Notes under the pieces: generated by a model | Databases searched by the model: none | What the model was told of the DNA's origin: nothing | Seen by the model: only the letters and a program-made list of their open reading frames with translations | Part shown: positions 53,289-61,178 of the stretch, piece by piece | Numbering within the stretch: the first letter of the stretch is position 1 | Layout of the letters: the number at the start of each line of letters is the position of its first letter | Position numbers and translations under genes: made by a program | NCBI GenBank assembly: GCA_944389935.1 | Contig: CALXOE010000003.1 | Coordinates: forward strand, 62,001-126,000 | Direction: 5' to 3' | Origin: an uncultured Victivallis sp. | Lineage (GTDB): Bacteria; Verrucomicrobiota; Lentisphaeria; Victivallales; Victivallaceae | DNA length: 64,000 bases

Positions 53289-54596
53289 ATGAAATCAGTA
53301 ATCAAATCTTTTACGGGAGTCGCCGGGCTGCTGGTCTGTGCGACGCAACTGCAGGCGGCGGATTACGGAACGTTCGAGAGTTTCTACAGCGCCGGGGGGC
53401 TCGGGTTCTGGGGATGGACGGCGATCATCGCCGGAACGGTCGCTGTCGCCGCCCTGACGTTTTTCACGTTTGGCGGCGGGGCGGCGGCGATCCCGGGGTG
53501 GATGGCGACGGTCGGGGCGTGGATCGGTTCCACGGTGGGACTTTCCGGAGTCGCGGCGACCAATTTCGGACTTGCACTGCTCGGAGGCGGTTCGGTTGCT
53601 GCCGGCGGGCTGGGGATCGCGGGCGGTGTCGCGGTGCTGACCGCAGCGATGAGTTTCGGTATCGACGCCGGAATCTACAGCACGGAGGTGGCCCTCGAAA
53701 AGTGGAATCAGAAGAAATTCGTCGAGGCGAACCGCGAAATGCTGACGCTGCCCCTGCCGCGCAATGAAAAAGGAGGAAACGCGTACCGGACGGCGCTCGA
53801 GTTCCTTCAGGAAAACATCAAACCGAATCTGTCGTTATCCACACCGGAAAATCAGGACGTTCTGCGGAGGACTTCGGAATTGCTCCAGAAAAAGATGCTG
53901 GAGGAGGAGGATCTGGATTATGTGTTGAAAGACAAAACGCTTCTGGCGATGTTGAATCTCCAGATGAACCGGTATGGAACAGCAACTGACGTTGCCGCGC
54001 AGGCGATCTCTCTTGCGGACAACATCAGGGAGGAAAGAACGCTGCCCTCCTACATCTGGGCGCTGTCGATCCTCGCCGACCCGGACCGGGAGTGTACAAG
54101 CGATGTGATTGAGGCGCTGCGGGTTGCCTATTGTCATGAGCCGGACAATATACTCATTCCGATCATGACGGGCAGCTGCATGGACCGTCTCATGTACCGG
54201 TATCATTACGGTCGGCTTTCGATCGATCAGTTATCGTTGTTCTACCGGGTCATAACCGACTCCCGGCTTGATGAGGAGCTTTCCGCCGCCTCGCTGGAGA
54301 TTTTTGTGACGCGGTGCCTGATCGAGTTGAAAAGAACGAAGCAGGACATCTTTATTGTCACACGAGATTCGGACATGATGGCGGATCCGGAAGTGGTGCA
54401 GGAGTTGAAAAGACGGTTCGACCGCCACAAGTCGCTGATTACGCTGCTCCTGATGGTGTTCCCGGAGATCGAAAGGCTCGCGGACGAATTTCCGAAAGAC
54501 TCCCGGATCGAATCTGCACACCTGACGGAGTTGCTGAACAGCTACTACCAGGATCTTGAGATGCTGGAGAAACAGATCCGGCACGTCCCCCGTTGA
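53289..54596 (+). CDS. Exported glycine-rich hydrophobic protein, partner of the nuclease-like protein
   Basis: A 435-residue protein with a signal peptide (about 1-23). A glycine-rich hydrophobic region (about 37-122: WGWTAIIAGTVAVAALTFF, GGSVAAGGLGIAGGVAVL) contains two to three potential membrane-spanning helices with G-x-x-x-G spacing. The last 300 residues are soluble and helical (LLQKKMLEEEDLDYVLKDK, NLQMNRYGTATDVAAQAISL), possibly TPR-like. GGGAG lies eight bases before the ATG. It is the last gene before a terminator at 54627. Glycine-zipper helices are found in membrane-inserting proteins. A pore or docking role beside the nuclease-like protein is a hypothesis. Confidence 0.65.
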   Translation: MKSVIKSFTGVAGLLVCATQLQAADYGTFESFYSAGGLGFWGWTAIIAGTVAVAALTFFTFGGGAAAIPGWMATVGAWIGSTVGLSGVAATNFGLALLGGGSVAAGGLGIAGGVAVLTAAMSFGIDAGIYSTEVALEKWNQKKFVEANREMLTLPLPRNEKGGNAYRTALEFLQENIKPNLSLSTPENQDVLRRTSELLQKKMLEEEDLDYVLKDKTLLAMLNLQMNRYGTATDVAAQAISLADNIREERTLPSYIWALSILADPDRECTSDVIEALRVAYCHEPDNILIPIMTGSCMDRLMYRYHYGRLSIDQLSLFYRVITDSRLDEELSAASLEIFVTRCLIELKRTKQDIFIVTRDSDMMADPEVVQELKRRFDRHKSLITLLLMVFPEIERLADEFPKDSRIESAHLTELLNSYYQDLEMLEKQIRHVPR

Positions 54597-54626
54597 GTTC
54601 GGAGCAGCCGGTCCTGATGAGAGTTC

Positions 54627-54664
54627 GGCGCAGGCGCGGCAGTCCGCCTGCGCCTTGCTTTCTT
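54627..54664 (+). terminator. Terminator after the exported pair
   Basis: Ten-base arms GGCGCAGGCG (54627-54636) and CGCCTGCGCC (54645-54654) flank an eight-base loop, followed by the T-rich TTGCTTTCTT. It lies between the convergent exported-pair and CDF transporter genes. Confidence 0.7.
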
Positions 54665-54696
54665 GTGTCGGCATACTGTCTCAGCCGAAACTTCAG

Positions 54697-55605
54697 TCAA
54701 CTTTTTTGTCGATCGGGACATTGCGTGGTCAGGGATTCCGTCTCCAGCGTGGCATGGCTGATTCCGTGTTCGGAAAGCTCCTCGTGCAGACGCTTCCGGG
54801 TCTCCTCCCACTCTCCCACGTCGCGGAGAACGACATGCGCGGTCAGGGCGTTTTCCGTCGTGCTGATCGGCCAGATGTGGAGATGATGAACCGCCTCCAC
54901 ATTCGGATCCTCCAGCAGATGCTCCCGGATGGTCTCGACGTGAATCCCGGCCGGAACTCCGTCCATCGCCAGACGCACGCTCTCTTTCAGGAGTCCCCAG
55001 GTGGAGAACAGAATCACCACGGCGATCACCAGCCCGATCAGCGGGTCGACGATGTTCCAGCCGGTCCAGAGAATCAGAATTCCGGAGAGAACCACGCCCA
55101 CCGAAACCAGCATGTCGGCCAGCATGTGCAGATAGGCGCCTTTCACATTCAGATCATGTTCCTTTTCCCGCTGGAAGAAGAACACGGTCAGTCCGTTGAT
55201 GACCACCCCGATCCCGGCCGTGATGATGATCGGCCAGCCGCCGACCTCCTCCGGAGAGAGGAACTTCCGGATGCACTCCGTCACAATCGCGCCGACGGCG
55301 ACCAGAAGGATCGCCGCATTCAGCAGCGATGCCCAGATCGTCCCTTTCCGAAGCCCGTAGGTGTAGTTCGGAAGATAACGTTTTTTCGCCAGCAGAAATG
55401 CGACCAGCGAAATCAACAGCCCGCTCACATCTCCGAGATTGTGTCCCGCATCCGCGAGCAGTCCCATTGAGTTGAAGAGGAATCCCGCCGTGAATTCTCC
55501 GATGACGAAGAGTGTGTTCAACACGATTCCGAACAGAAATGCACGCCCCTTGACCGCATCCGCGGAGAGTTCGTGATGGTGATGATGATGTTCATGAGCC
55601 GGCAT
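54697..55605 (-). CDS. czcD: Cation diffusion facilitator (zinc/cobalt/cadmium exporter)
   Basis: A 302-residue CDF-family antiporter. It starts with a His-rich stretch (MPAHEHHHHHHE). It has six transmembrane helices with the metal-site pairs GLLADAGHNLGD (helix 2, HxxxD) and LHMLADMLVSVG (helix 5, HxxxD), and a C-terminal ferredoxin-like metal-sensing domain (HHLHIWPIST). It exports divalent metal, most often Zn, in exchange for protons. ATG 55605 has AGGAGG eight bases upstream. The frame is open upstream into the hydrolase gene. It is the last gene of the arsR-hydrolase-CDF run, so an ArsR/SmtB protein probably controls it. Confidence 0.92.
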   Translation of the reverse strand: MPAHEHHHHHHELSADAVKGRAFLFGIVLNTLFVIGEFTAGFLFNSMGLLADAGHNLGDVSGLLISLVAFLLAKKRYLPNYTYGLRKGTIWASLLNAAILLVAVGAIVTECIRKFLSPEEVGGWPIIITAGIGVVINGLTVFFFQREKEHDLNVKGAYLHMLADMLVSVGVVLSGILILWTGWNIVDPLIGLVIAVVILFSTWGLLKESVRLAMDGVPAGIHVETIREHLLEDPNVEAVHHLHIWPISTTENALTAHVVLRDVGEWEETRKRLHEELSEHGISHATLETESLTTQCPDRQKS

Positions 55606-55621
55606 AATCGATTCCTCCTGT

Positions 55622-56407
55622 TCAGAATTCGCAGACTTCCCCGTCTTCCGGAACAAGAAGCCGCGTTTCCAGATGATGTTGCTGCACATAGTGTTTCAAA
55701 TCCCGGCGCCAGAGCGTTTCATGACCGACATTGTCCATGTGGCTGGCGATGACGACGGCATGCGGAGCGTGATCGAGCACCGCCTGGACGTCTTCCAGAT
55801 CCATGATGATCCGTCCGAAGCCGCGGATGGTCGCCGCCGCCGCGTTCACCACGATCACATCGGGTTTGAACGAGTCGAGCGCGGCTTTCACATAGTCGCA
55901 CCAGATCGTATCTCCGACGAGGTAGAGGGTTTTCTCCTCCGCCGGGTGGCGCATCACGACGCCGCAGGCGGAACTGCGCAGCTCCATTTTCTCATACAGC
56001 AGCCCGATGTTTCCGGGCTGGCCATGCAGGCAGTCGGTTTTGGTGAGCTGGACTCCTTTGAATTCCACTCCGGCATATTTCAGAATCCGGACATCCTGAA
56101 ATCCTTTCGCCAGCAACGTCTCCCCGTCGATCTCGTCCTGCACGAAAATCACCATGGATTTCGGAATCTTCTCCATGGCCGTTGCATCAAAGTGATCGAA
56201 ATGCAGATGGGTCGCGATGACGGCATCCACATCCAGAATTTCGTTCAGCGGCAGCGGCAGATCACTCACCGGACAGCGCAGATCCGGATTCGGAGAGCCC
56301 GGAATCGGCGGAATCGTCCCCTTGTCCCCCAGCCACGGATCCACGAGAAACCGCACCCCGCCAAATGTCACGATCGCCGTCGCACTTCTGATTTCCTGAA
56401 ATTTCAT
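55622..56407 (-). CDS. Metallo-beta-lactamase-fold hydrolase (UlaG-like)
   Basis: A 261-residue enzyme with THLHFDHFD near residue 72 (HxHxDH zinc motif), LVGDTIWCDY near 165 and SHMDNVGHE near 222 supplying further ligands. It resembles the UlaG/L-ascorbate-6-phosphate lactonase group and related phosphodiesterase-like enzymes. No signal peptide is present. It lies between arsR and the CDF transporter gene, which is unusual company for a lactonase, and its zinc-dependence may explain why it is controlled with a metal exporter. The substrate is unknown. Confidence 0.8.
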   Translation of the reverse strand: MKFQEIRSATAIVTFGGVRFLVDPWLGDKGTIPPIPGSPNPDLRCPVSDLPLPLNEILDVDAVIATHLHFDHFDATAMEKIPKSMVIFVQDEIDGETLLAKGFQDVRILKYAGVEFKGVQLTKTDCLHGQPGNIGLLYEKMELRSSACGVVMRHPAEEKTLYLVGDTIWCDYVKAALDSFKPDVIVVNAAAATIRGFGRIIMDLEDVQAVLDHAPHAVVIASHMDNVGHETLWRRDLKHYVQQHHLETRLLVPEDGEVCEF

Positions 56408-56466
56408 TTTTCTCCTCCTGTTTGTTTGTCATTTTATGAAATATTGAATTGTTGTACAAAAAAACA

Positions 56467-56841
56467 TCACCCTTTCAGCTGCATGAGGTGATCGATCAGC
56501 TGCTTCCGCTGCTGCTCCATGCAGACGTTCTTTTCCTCGGGGGAAAGACGGTTGAATTCGTCGCGCGCTTCCATGAAACGGATCATCCAGGGAATGCACG
56601 GATACGCAAGACGGTAAAAAACGTGTTTGCCGCGCTTGTCACACTCCACGACATGCGCTTTCTTCAAAACGTTCAGATGCTGGCTGATCGAGGAAAACTC
56701 CTCGCCGGTTCCGGTGACGAAATCACAGACGCAGAGCTCCTTTCCCTCCAGATTTTTTGCGATCCAGAGCCGGGTCGGATGTCCAAGCGCCTTGAATACC
56801 TCCGCGAGGTTGGCAAGTTCTCTGGTTTCATCGTTTGCCAT
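56467..56841 (-). CDS. ArsR/SmtB-family repressor (CVC type)
   Basis: A 124-residue winged-helix repressor. FKALGHPTRLWI is the family start, ELCVCDFV carries the helix-3 Cys pair typical of ArsR-type metal(loid) sites, and ISQHLNVLKKA is the recognition helix. KRGKHVFYRL forms the wing. A further Cys (YPCIPWM) and a C-terminal EKNVCMEQQ Cys may complete the site. The listed ATG is nine bases after AAGGAG. The earlier ATG at 56850 abuts the ribosome site and is unlikely. It heads the hydrolase-CDF operon. Its closest relative here is the ArsR at 58999. Confidence 0.9.
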   Translation of the reverse strand: MANDETRELANLAEVFKALGHPTRLWIAKNLEGKELCVCDFVTGTGEEFSSISQHLNVLKKAHVVECDKRGKHVFYRLAYPCIPWMIRFMEARDEFNRLSPEEKNVCMEQQRKQLIDHLMQLKG

Positions 56842-56868
56842 TGAAAACATCTCCTTTCAATATTTTAT

Positions 56869-56896
56869 AATATAATGTAATAATAAAATTTATCAA
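56869..56896 (-). promoter_or_regulatory. Promoter of the arsR-hydrolase-CDF operon
   Basis: On the minus strand TTGATA (56891-56896) and TATATT (56869-56874) have a 16-base spacer. The surrounding AT-rich sequence has short ATA/TAT symmetries where an ArsR protein could bind. Confidence 0.55.
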
Positions 56897-57016
56897 GCAG
56901 AAAAAAGAATTTTTTTCATGAATCTTCCGGCCCGGGGAATCGATCCTCCACTCTCGGAACGGGAATCCTGTTGATTTCCAGGAGACTACGGTCGCAGGGG
57001 TGCTCCGGTTCGCGGG

Positions 57017-57373
57017 TCAATCTTCCGGACACGGATCGGGCACACCGAGATATTGGAAGTAGTCGTGTCCCCAGTCGCTCATGGCGTTGACGATCGGCAC
57101 GAGGGTTTTTCCCAGCTCCGTCAGCGAATATTCCGTTTTCGGCGGAACAACCGGATACAGTTTCCGCCGGATGATGCCGTCGCTCTCGAGTTCTTTCAAC
57201 TGCTGGCTGAGCATCTTGGCTGTCGCCTGCGGGATGGCTTTCTGAATCTCGTTGTAGCGCATGACGGAAGAGACGTTCAAATGCCAGATGATGATGGCCT
57301 TGTATTTTCCGCCGAGCACCGCCATCGCGGCTTCCACCGAACAGTGAAACGACAACGCTTTTTTCTTGTCCAT
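57017..57373 (-). CDS. HxlR-family transcriptional regulator
   Basis: A 118-residue winged-helix regulator with the HxlR pattern: an N-terminal Cys in FHCSVEAAMAVLGGKYKAII, YNEIQKAIPQATAKMLSQQL as the recognition helix and TEYSLTELGKTLVPIV. The conserved N-terminal Cys (residue 11) is the redox or quinone sensor in relatives such as YodB and HypR. It is divergent from a pair of FMN-reductase genes and a dyad lies between their promoters, so it likely represses them until electrophile or thiol stress. It ends in PDPCPED with a second Cys. Confidence 0.9.
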   Translation of the reverse strand: MDKKKALSFHCSVEAAMAVLGGKYKAIIIWHLNVSSVMRYNEIQKAIPQATAKMLSQQLKELESDGIIRRKLYPVVPPKTEYSLTELGKTLVPIVNAMSDWGHDYFQYLGVPDPCPED

Positions 57374-57417
57374 CTGAAAACTTCCACTTTTATTCCGAAA
57401 AAATCAATTTTTCTTTT

Positions 57418-57446
57418 ACTATATCCCGCAATGTTCCGAAAAGCAA
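57418..57446 (-). promoter_or_regulatory. Promoter of the HxlR gene
   Basis: On the minus strand TTGCTT (57441-57446) and TATAGT (57418-57423) have a 17-base spacer, about 45 bases from the ATG. Confidence 0.5.
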
Positions 57447-57464
57447 ATTCTGAGCATAAAACAT

Positions 57465-57486
57465 ATACTTCCTGAAAAGAAAGTAT
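57465..57486. promoter_or_regulatory. Candidate HxlR operator
   Basis: Perfect inverted arms ATACTT and AAGTAT are separated by ten bases. They lie between the divergent HxlR and reductase promoters. TACT/AGTA arms are typical for HxlR/YodB operators, though the usual spacer is shorter. Confidence 0.4.
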
Positions 57487-57534
57487 TGCACAGTTATGAT
57501 ATTATGATACAAAATAGTACATTCTTGACAGAAA

Positions 57535-57562
57535 AATTTTTCGGGTTATATTGATTGGAAAG
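57535..57562 (+). promoter_or_regulatory. Promoter of the FMN-reductase pair
   Basis: TTGACA (57535-57540) and TATATT (57557-57562) have a 16-base spacer, about 85 bases ahead of the first ATG. Confidence 0.6.
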
Positions 57563-57646
57563 AAAATATTTGATCGGACGATCCGGGGGGGAAATCCTTT
57601 CTCTTTCCGGATCAATGCATCAAACATCAGAAAAGGAGTTGGGAAA

Positions 57647-58204
57647 ATGAGCAGGAAAATTCTGGTTCTGAACGGAAGTCCGCGTTTGAACGGCAATACG
57701 GCGGCCCTGATAGAGGAGTTCACCCGCGGTGCGGAAGCCGGCGGCAACACGGTGGTCCGCTTCGATCTGGATCGGATGTCGATTCACGGTTGCAAAGGGT
57801 GTCTCGGCGGCGGCCGGAATCCTGACTCTCCCTGCGTTCAGAAAGATGATATGGAGAAGATCTATCCGGAGTACCGGTCGGCGGACATTCTGGTTTTCGC
57901 CTCGCCGATGTACTACTGGGGATTTTCCGGTCAGTTGAAGTGCGTGCTGGACCGTCTGTTCGCGGTGACCGAGTCTGATCCGAACTGGGTGACTCCCCAC
58001 AAGCAGACGATTCTGCTGATGGCCTCGGAGGGCAGCGGTCGGGAGAACGAGGAGCCGGTTCTTCATTACTACAAGTCGTTGCTCGGGTTTCTGGGCTGGG
58101 AGGATCTCGGCACTCTGATTGCGGGAGGAGTTTTGAAACTCGGCGACATTGCGGGACATCCGGAGCTGAAGAAAGCGTTCGAGCTCGGGGAGAGCATTCA
58201 TTGA
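57647..58204 (+). CDS. NADPH-dependent FMN reductase-like flavodoxin-fold protein
   Basis: A 185-residue flavodoxin-fold oxidoreductase. VLNGSPRLNGNTAALIEEF is the FMN phosphate loop, HGCKGCLGGGRN holds a Cys pair seen in iron-sulfur flavoproteins and related reductases, and FASPMYYWGFSGQLKCVLDR near residue 80 is the second flavin-binding block. AAGGAG stands nine bases ahead of the ATG. Probably reduces quinones, azo or nitro compounds, or thiols, in the cytoplasm. It is the first gene of a pair with the next reductase and is probably controlled by the divergent HxlR protein. Confidence 0.9.
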   Translation: MSRKILVLNGSPRLNGNTAALIEEFTRGAEAGGNTVVRFDLDRMSIHGCKGCLGGGRNPDSPCVQKDDMEKIYPEYRSADILVFASPMYYWGFSGQLKCVLDRLFAVTESDPNWVTPHKQTILLMASEGSGRENEEPVLHYYKSLLGFLGWEDLGTLIAGGVLKLGDIAGHPELKKAFELGESIH

Positions 58205-58226
58205 AATCAGGAAGGAGCAAGTTCCC

Positions 58227-58847
58227 ATGAAAGTGTTACTGGTCAACGGGAGTCCCCATCGGGACGGCTGCACATTCACCTCTCTTTCGGAGGTGGCCGG
58301 CGCATTGAATAAAAACGGCGTCGAGTCGGAAATCTTCTGGATCGGGAATCGGGCTGTTCAGGGATGCATCGGTTGCTGGAAGTGCCATGAAGAGGGGGCG
58401 GACGGCTGCGTGTTCCGGGAGAAGCTTTATACGGATTTTGTAACGAAGATGAAAGAGAGCGACGCTCTGGTCATCGGAGCGCCCGTCTATTATGCGGGTC
58501 CTCCGGGAGCTCTCTGCGCGATCCTCGACCGGGTGTTTTTCTCGGCGTCGGAATATTTTCAGTTCAAACCCGCGGCCTGCGTGGTCAACTGCCGCCGCGG
58601 TGGAGCGAGCGCGACATTCGACCGGTTGAACAAATACTTCACCATTCTGCAAATGCCGGTCGTCTCAAGTCAGTACTGGAACTCGACCCACGGGTTTACG
58701 CCGGATGAGGTCAGGCGTGATCTCGAAGGTCTCCAGACCATGCGCACGCTGGGGAACAATATGGCGTATCTGCTTAAGAGCATGGCGCAAACCAACCTGC
58801 CGCGTCCGCCGCAGGAGCCGTGGGTCGCGACCAATTTCATCTCGTAA
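58227..58847 (+). CDS. Second NADPH-dependent FMN reductase-like protein
   Basis: A 206-residue flavodoxin-fold protein with LLVNGSPHRDGCTFTSLSEV at the start, VQGCIGCWKCHEEG near residue 47 (three Cys in a cluster) and IGAPVYYAGPPGALCAILDR near 85. It is a paralogue of the preceding reductase and starts 22 bases after it. The C-terminal segment (MAQTNLPRPPQEPWVATNF) is typical of the iron-sulfur flavoprotein/NADPH-FMN reductase group found in anaerobes. The Cys cluster may bind iron-sulfur or act as a redox pair. Substrate unknown. Confidence 0.9.
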   Translation: MKVLLVNGSPHRDGCTFTSLSEVAGALNKNGVESEIFWIGNRAVQGCIGCWKCHEEGADGCVFREKLYTDFVTKMKESDALVIGAPVYYAGPPGALCAILDRVFFSASEYFQFKPAACVVNCRRGGASATFDRLNKYFTILQMPVVSSQYWNSTHGFTPDEVRRDLEGLQTMRTLGNNMAYLLKSMAQTNLPRPPQEPWVATNFIS

Positions 58848-58949
58848 GTTGCGAAAAGGGGGAGGGAAGCTGTTTCCGAATGCTGCATTCTCAGATGGTG
58901 ACTCCTCCTTTCTGTCGAAAATTTCTGGATCGTTTTGCCCTCTGACGAC

Positions 58950-58977
58950 TTGACAAATGAAAATATTTAGTTATATT
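58950..58977 (+). promoter_or_regulatory. Promoter/operator of the second arsR gene
   Basis: TTGACA (58950-58955) and TATATT (58972-58977) have a 16-base spacer. ATAT-N6-ATAT inverted arms overlap the -10 box, as expected for ArsR-type repression. Confidence 0.6.
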
Positions 58978-58998
58978 ACAAAATAACAGAGGGAAGTC

Positions 58999-59292
58999 AT
59001 GCTGAAATTCGATAAAAACTGCTGCCGCCATGAGGCGGAGGTGTTCAAGGCGCTCGGTCATCCGACGCGACTCTGGATCGTCAAGCAACTTGCGGACGGT
59101 CAGGAGCACTGCGTCTGCGAATTTGTCGAGGCAGTCGGAATTCGATTCGCCACGATGAGCCAGCATCTCGCCATTCTGAAAAATGCAGGGCTCATCATCG
59201 ATGACAAGCGGGGTAAACAGGTCTTTTATCGGCTTACCTGTCCGTGCATTCTGCCGGTCATCCAGTGTCTTGGAGAGAAACGGCAGGAGTGA
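58999..59292 (+). CDS. arsR: ArsR/SmtB-family repressor of the permease operon
   Basis: A 97-residue winged-helix repressor. Shares FKALGHPTRLWI, HCVCEFV (Cys pair), SQHLAILKNAG and KRGKQVFYRL with the ArsR at 56467, so the two are paralogues. Additional Cys residues occur at the start (KNCCRHE) and near the end (TCPCILPV), giving six or seven potential thiols for arsenic or thiophilic metals. The ATG is 21 bases after the -10 box. It heads the permease-thioredoxin operon and presumably represses it. Confidence 0.9.
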   Translation: MLKFDKNCCRHEAEVFKALGHPTRLWIVKQLADGQEHCVCEFVEAVGIRFATMSQHLAILKNAGLIIDDKRGKQVFYRLTCPCILPVIQCLGEKRQE

Positions 59293-59347
59293 CTTTTTTT
59301 TGATTTTTTATTTCGTCTTTCAGCTAAATAAATAAGGATGGAATAAA

Positions 59348-60643
59348 ATGTGGAAAACGCAATGGAAATGGCTGGTTGCTCTCACCGGGGGATTTCTCAT
59401 CTGTTACTATTTGCCGGTGGGAACGGAACGGTTCAACCAGGCGGCCATCGAATCGCTGGAACTGGTGAAATGGTATGCCCGGGAACATGTTCTGCTCTGT
59501 CTCGTGCCGGCGTTCTTCATCGCCGGAGCCATTGGCGTATTTGTGAGCCGGGGTGCGGTCATGCGGTACCTCGGAACAAAGGCGAAAAAGTGGATCGCTT
59601 ATCTGGTCGCTTCCGTCTCAGGTTCCATTCTGGCGGTCTGTTCCTGTACGATTTTACCTTTGTTTGCAGGGATTTACAAGATGGGTGCGGGACTCGGTCC
59701 GGCATCGGCCTTTCTCTATTCCGGCCCGGCCATCAACATCATGGCGATCGTGTTGACTGCGCGGGTGCTGGGGATTGAACTCGGAATTGCCCGGGCGGTC
59801 GGAGCGGTCGGTTTGTCAATCGTGATCGGCGTGTGCATGCACCTGATTTTCCGTCGAGAAGAGCTGGAAAAGGCGCGTATGGCGGCTGATTTTGCGGATG
59901 CGGAATCCGGACGCCCGCTGTGGCAGAATGTTCTTTTCATCGGCAGCATGATTGCGATCCTGGTTTTTGCAAATCTTGGAAAATCCGAAGATTCCGGAGC
60001 CTTGTGGACGGCTTTCTGGCGTGTTAAATGGTATCTGACGAGCCTTGCAGCTCTCGTGCTCGGATTCACGCTGGTCCGGTATCACGGTATGAAGTGGTGG
60101 AAACTGGTGTGTGTTGTCATTCCGGTACTTGTACTGGCGATCCTGTTCCCGGACAAGCCGTTGCTGGCGTTCACAGCGGGATTTCTCGGAGTCGGGGCAT
60201 TTACAAGCACTGAAAAAGAGGGCGAACTTGGAAACTGGTTTGAAACCAGCTGGGATTTTGCGAAAAAGATCATGCCGCTTCTGCTTTTCGGTGTATTGAT
60301 TGCCGGGTTGCTGCTGGGGCGCGTCGGTCATGAGGGGCTGATTCCGTCTGAATACGTCGGCAAACTGGTCGGGGGAAATTCTCTGCTTTCCAACTTCTTT
60401 GCGGCATTTGCCGGAGCATTCATGTATTTTGCCACCTTGACGGAAGTCCCGATTCTGGAAGGTCTGATCGGTGCGGGCATGGGGAAGGGCCCCGCGCTGG
60501 CACTGCTGCTGGCCGGCCCGGCGCTTTCGTTGCCGAACATGCTGGTCATCAACTGCGTGATGGGGAGCAGGAAAACAGTCGTTTTCGTCTCTCTGGTGAT
60601 TTTCTTTTCCACGCTGCTCGGATATCTCTACGGAAACTGGTAA
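59348..60643 (+). CDS. ArsP-like permease (DUF318)
   Basis: A 431-residue transporter with about ten to eleven helices in two similar halves. The halves contain AVCSCTILPLFAGIYKMGAG near residue 98 and YFATLTEVPILEGLIGAGMG near 357, each followed by a conserved GP(A)-x-x-LPNM or GPAINIMAI stretch, which is typical of the DUF318/ArsP family. ArsP of Campylobacter exports trivalent organoarsenicals and others are of unknown cargo. The CSC motif could bind a thiophilic metalloid. Between arsR and a thioredoxin-like gene, an arsenical or thiol-linked exporter is likely. Confidence 0.85.
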   Translation: MWKTQWKWLVALTGGFLICYYLPVGTERFNQAAIESLELVKWYAREHVLLCLVPAFFIAGAIGVFVSRGAVMRYLGTKAKKWIAYLVASVSGSILAVCSCTILPLFAGIYKMGAGLGPASAFLYSGPAINIMAIVLTARVLGIELGIARAVGAVGLSIVIGVCMHLIFRREELEKARMAADFADAESGRPLWQNVLFIGSMIAILVFANLGKSEDSGALWTAFWRVKWYLTSLAALVLGFTLVRYHGMKWWKLVCVVIPVLVLAILFPDKPLLAFTAGFLGVGAFTSTEKEGELGNWFETSWDFAKKIMPLLLFGVLIAGLLLGRVGHEGLIPSEYVGKLVGGNSLLSNFFAAFAGAFMYFATLTEVPILEGLIGAGMGKGPALALLLAGPALSLPNMLVINCVMGSRKTVVFVSLVIFFSTLLGYLYGNW

Positions 60644-60678
60644 AGGACGCTCATCCTGAACAAGAAAGAGTAGGAAAA

Positions 60679-61173
60679 ATGACAAAAATTCAAATTCTCG
60701 GTTCAGGCTGTGACAAGTGCAGAAAACTCGCTGCCAATGTGAAACTGGCGGCGGAACGGATCGATCTTCCCTGTGAAATCGAAAAAATCGAGGACATCAA
60801 TCAGATCACGGCATTCGGCGTCATGATGACTCCGGCTCTGGCCGTGAACGGAAAGATCGTCAGTTCCGGCAAGGTGTCGACGCCGGAGGAGATTGTCGGA
60901 TTCCTCTCCGCTCCGGCATGTGATTGCGGCGGCCAATGCGCTTCTCCCGAAACGAAAACGACGGAATCTTCCTGCTGCTGCGGAACTCCGGCGGAATCCG
61001 CCGCCCCCTGCTGCTGCGGAGGAGATGGGAAAAAGAAGATCATGACCATTGTTCTGCTTCTGATCGTGGTGGCAAGTATCGTGTTCATGATCATCAGGCG
61101 GATTGCGGACCACACTTCACCGGCGGCTCCGTCCGCCGAAACGGAGCTGGTCACCTCCGCCAACGCGGAATGA
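60679..61173 (+). CDS. Membrane-anchored thioredoxin-like protein with Cys-cluster linker
   Basis: A 164-residue protein. Residues 1-78 form a small thioredoxin-fold domain (redox-active disulfide protein 2 type) with CDKC at 11-14 and cis-Pro in MMTPALAV. Residues 80-115 are a Cys-rich linker with CDCGGQC, SSCCCG and PCCCGG (about ten Cys). A transmembrane helix follows (IMTIVLLLIVVASIVFMII) and then a short tail. Separate small disulfide proteins often accompany ArsP-like permeases, but the Cys clusters and anchor are not standard. It could hand thiophilic metalloid to the permease or reduce it. The N-terminus and linker face the cytoplasm (KKK before the helix). Confidence 0.8.
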   Translation: MTKIQILGSGCDKCRKLAANVKLAAERIDLPCEIEKIEDINQITAFGVMMTPALAVNGKIVSSGKVSTPEEIVGFLSAPACDCGGQCASPETKTTESSCCCGTPAESAAPCCCGGDGKKKIMTIVLLLIVVASIVFMIIRRIADHTSPAAPSAETELVTSANAE

Positions 61174-61178
61174 TGCGA

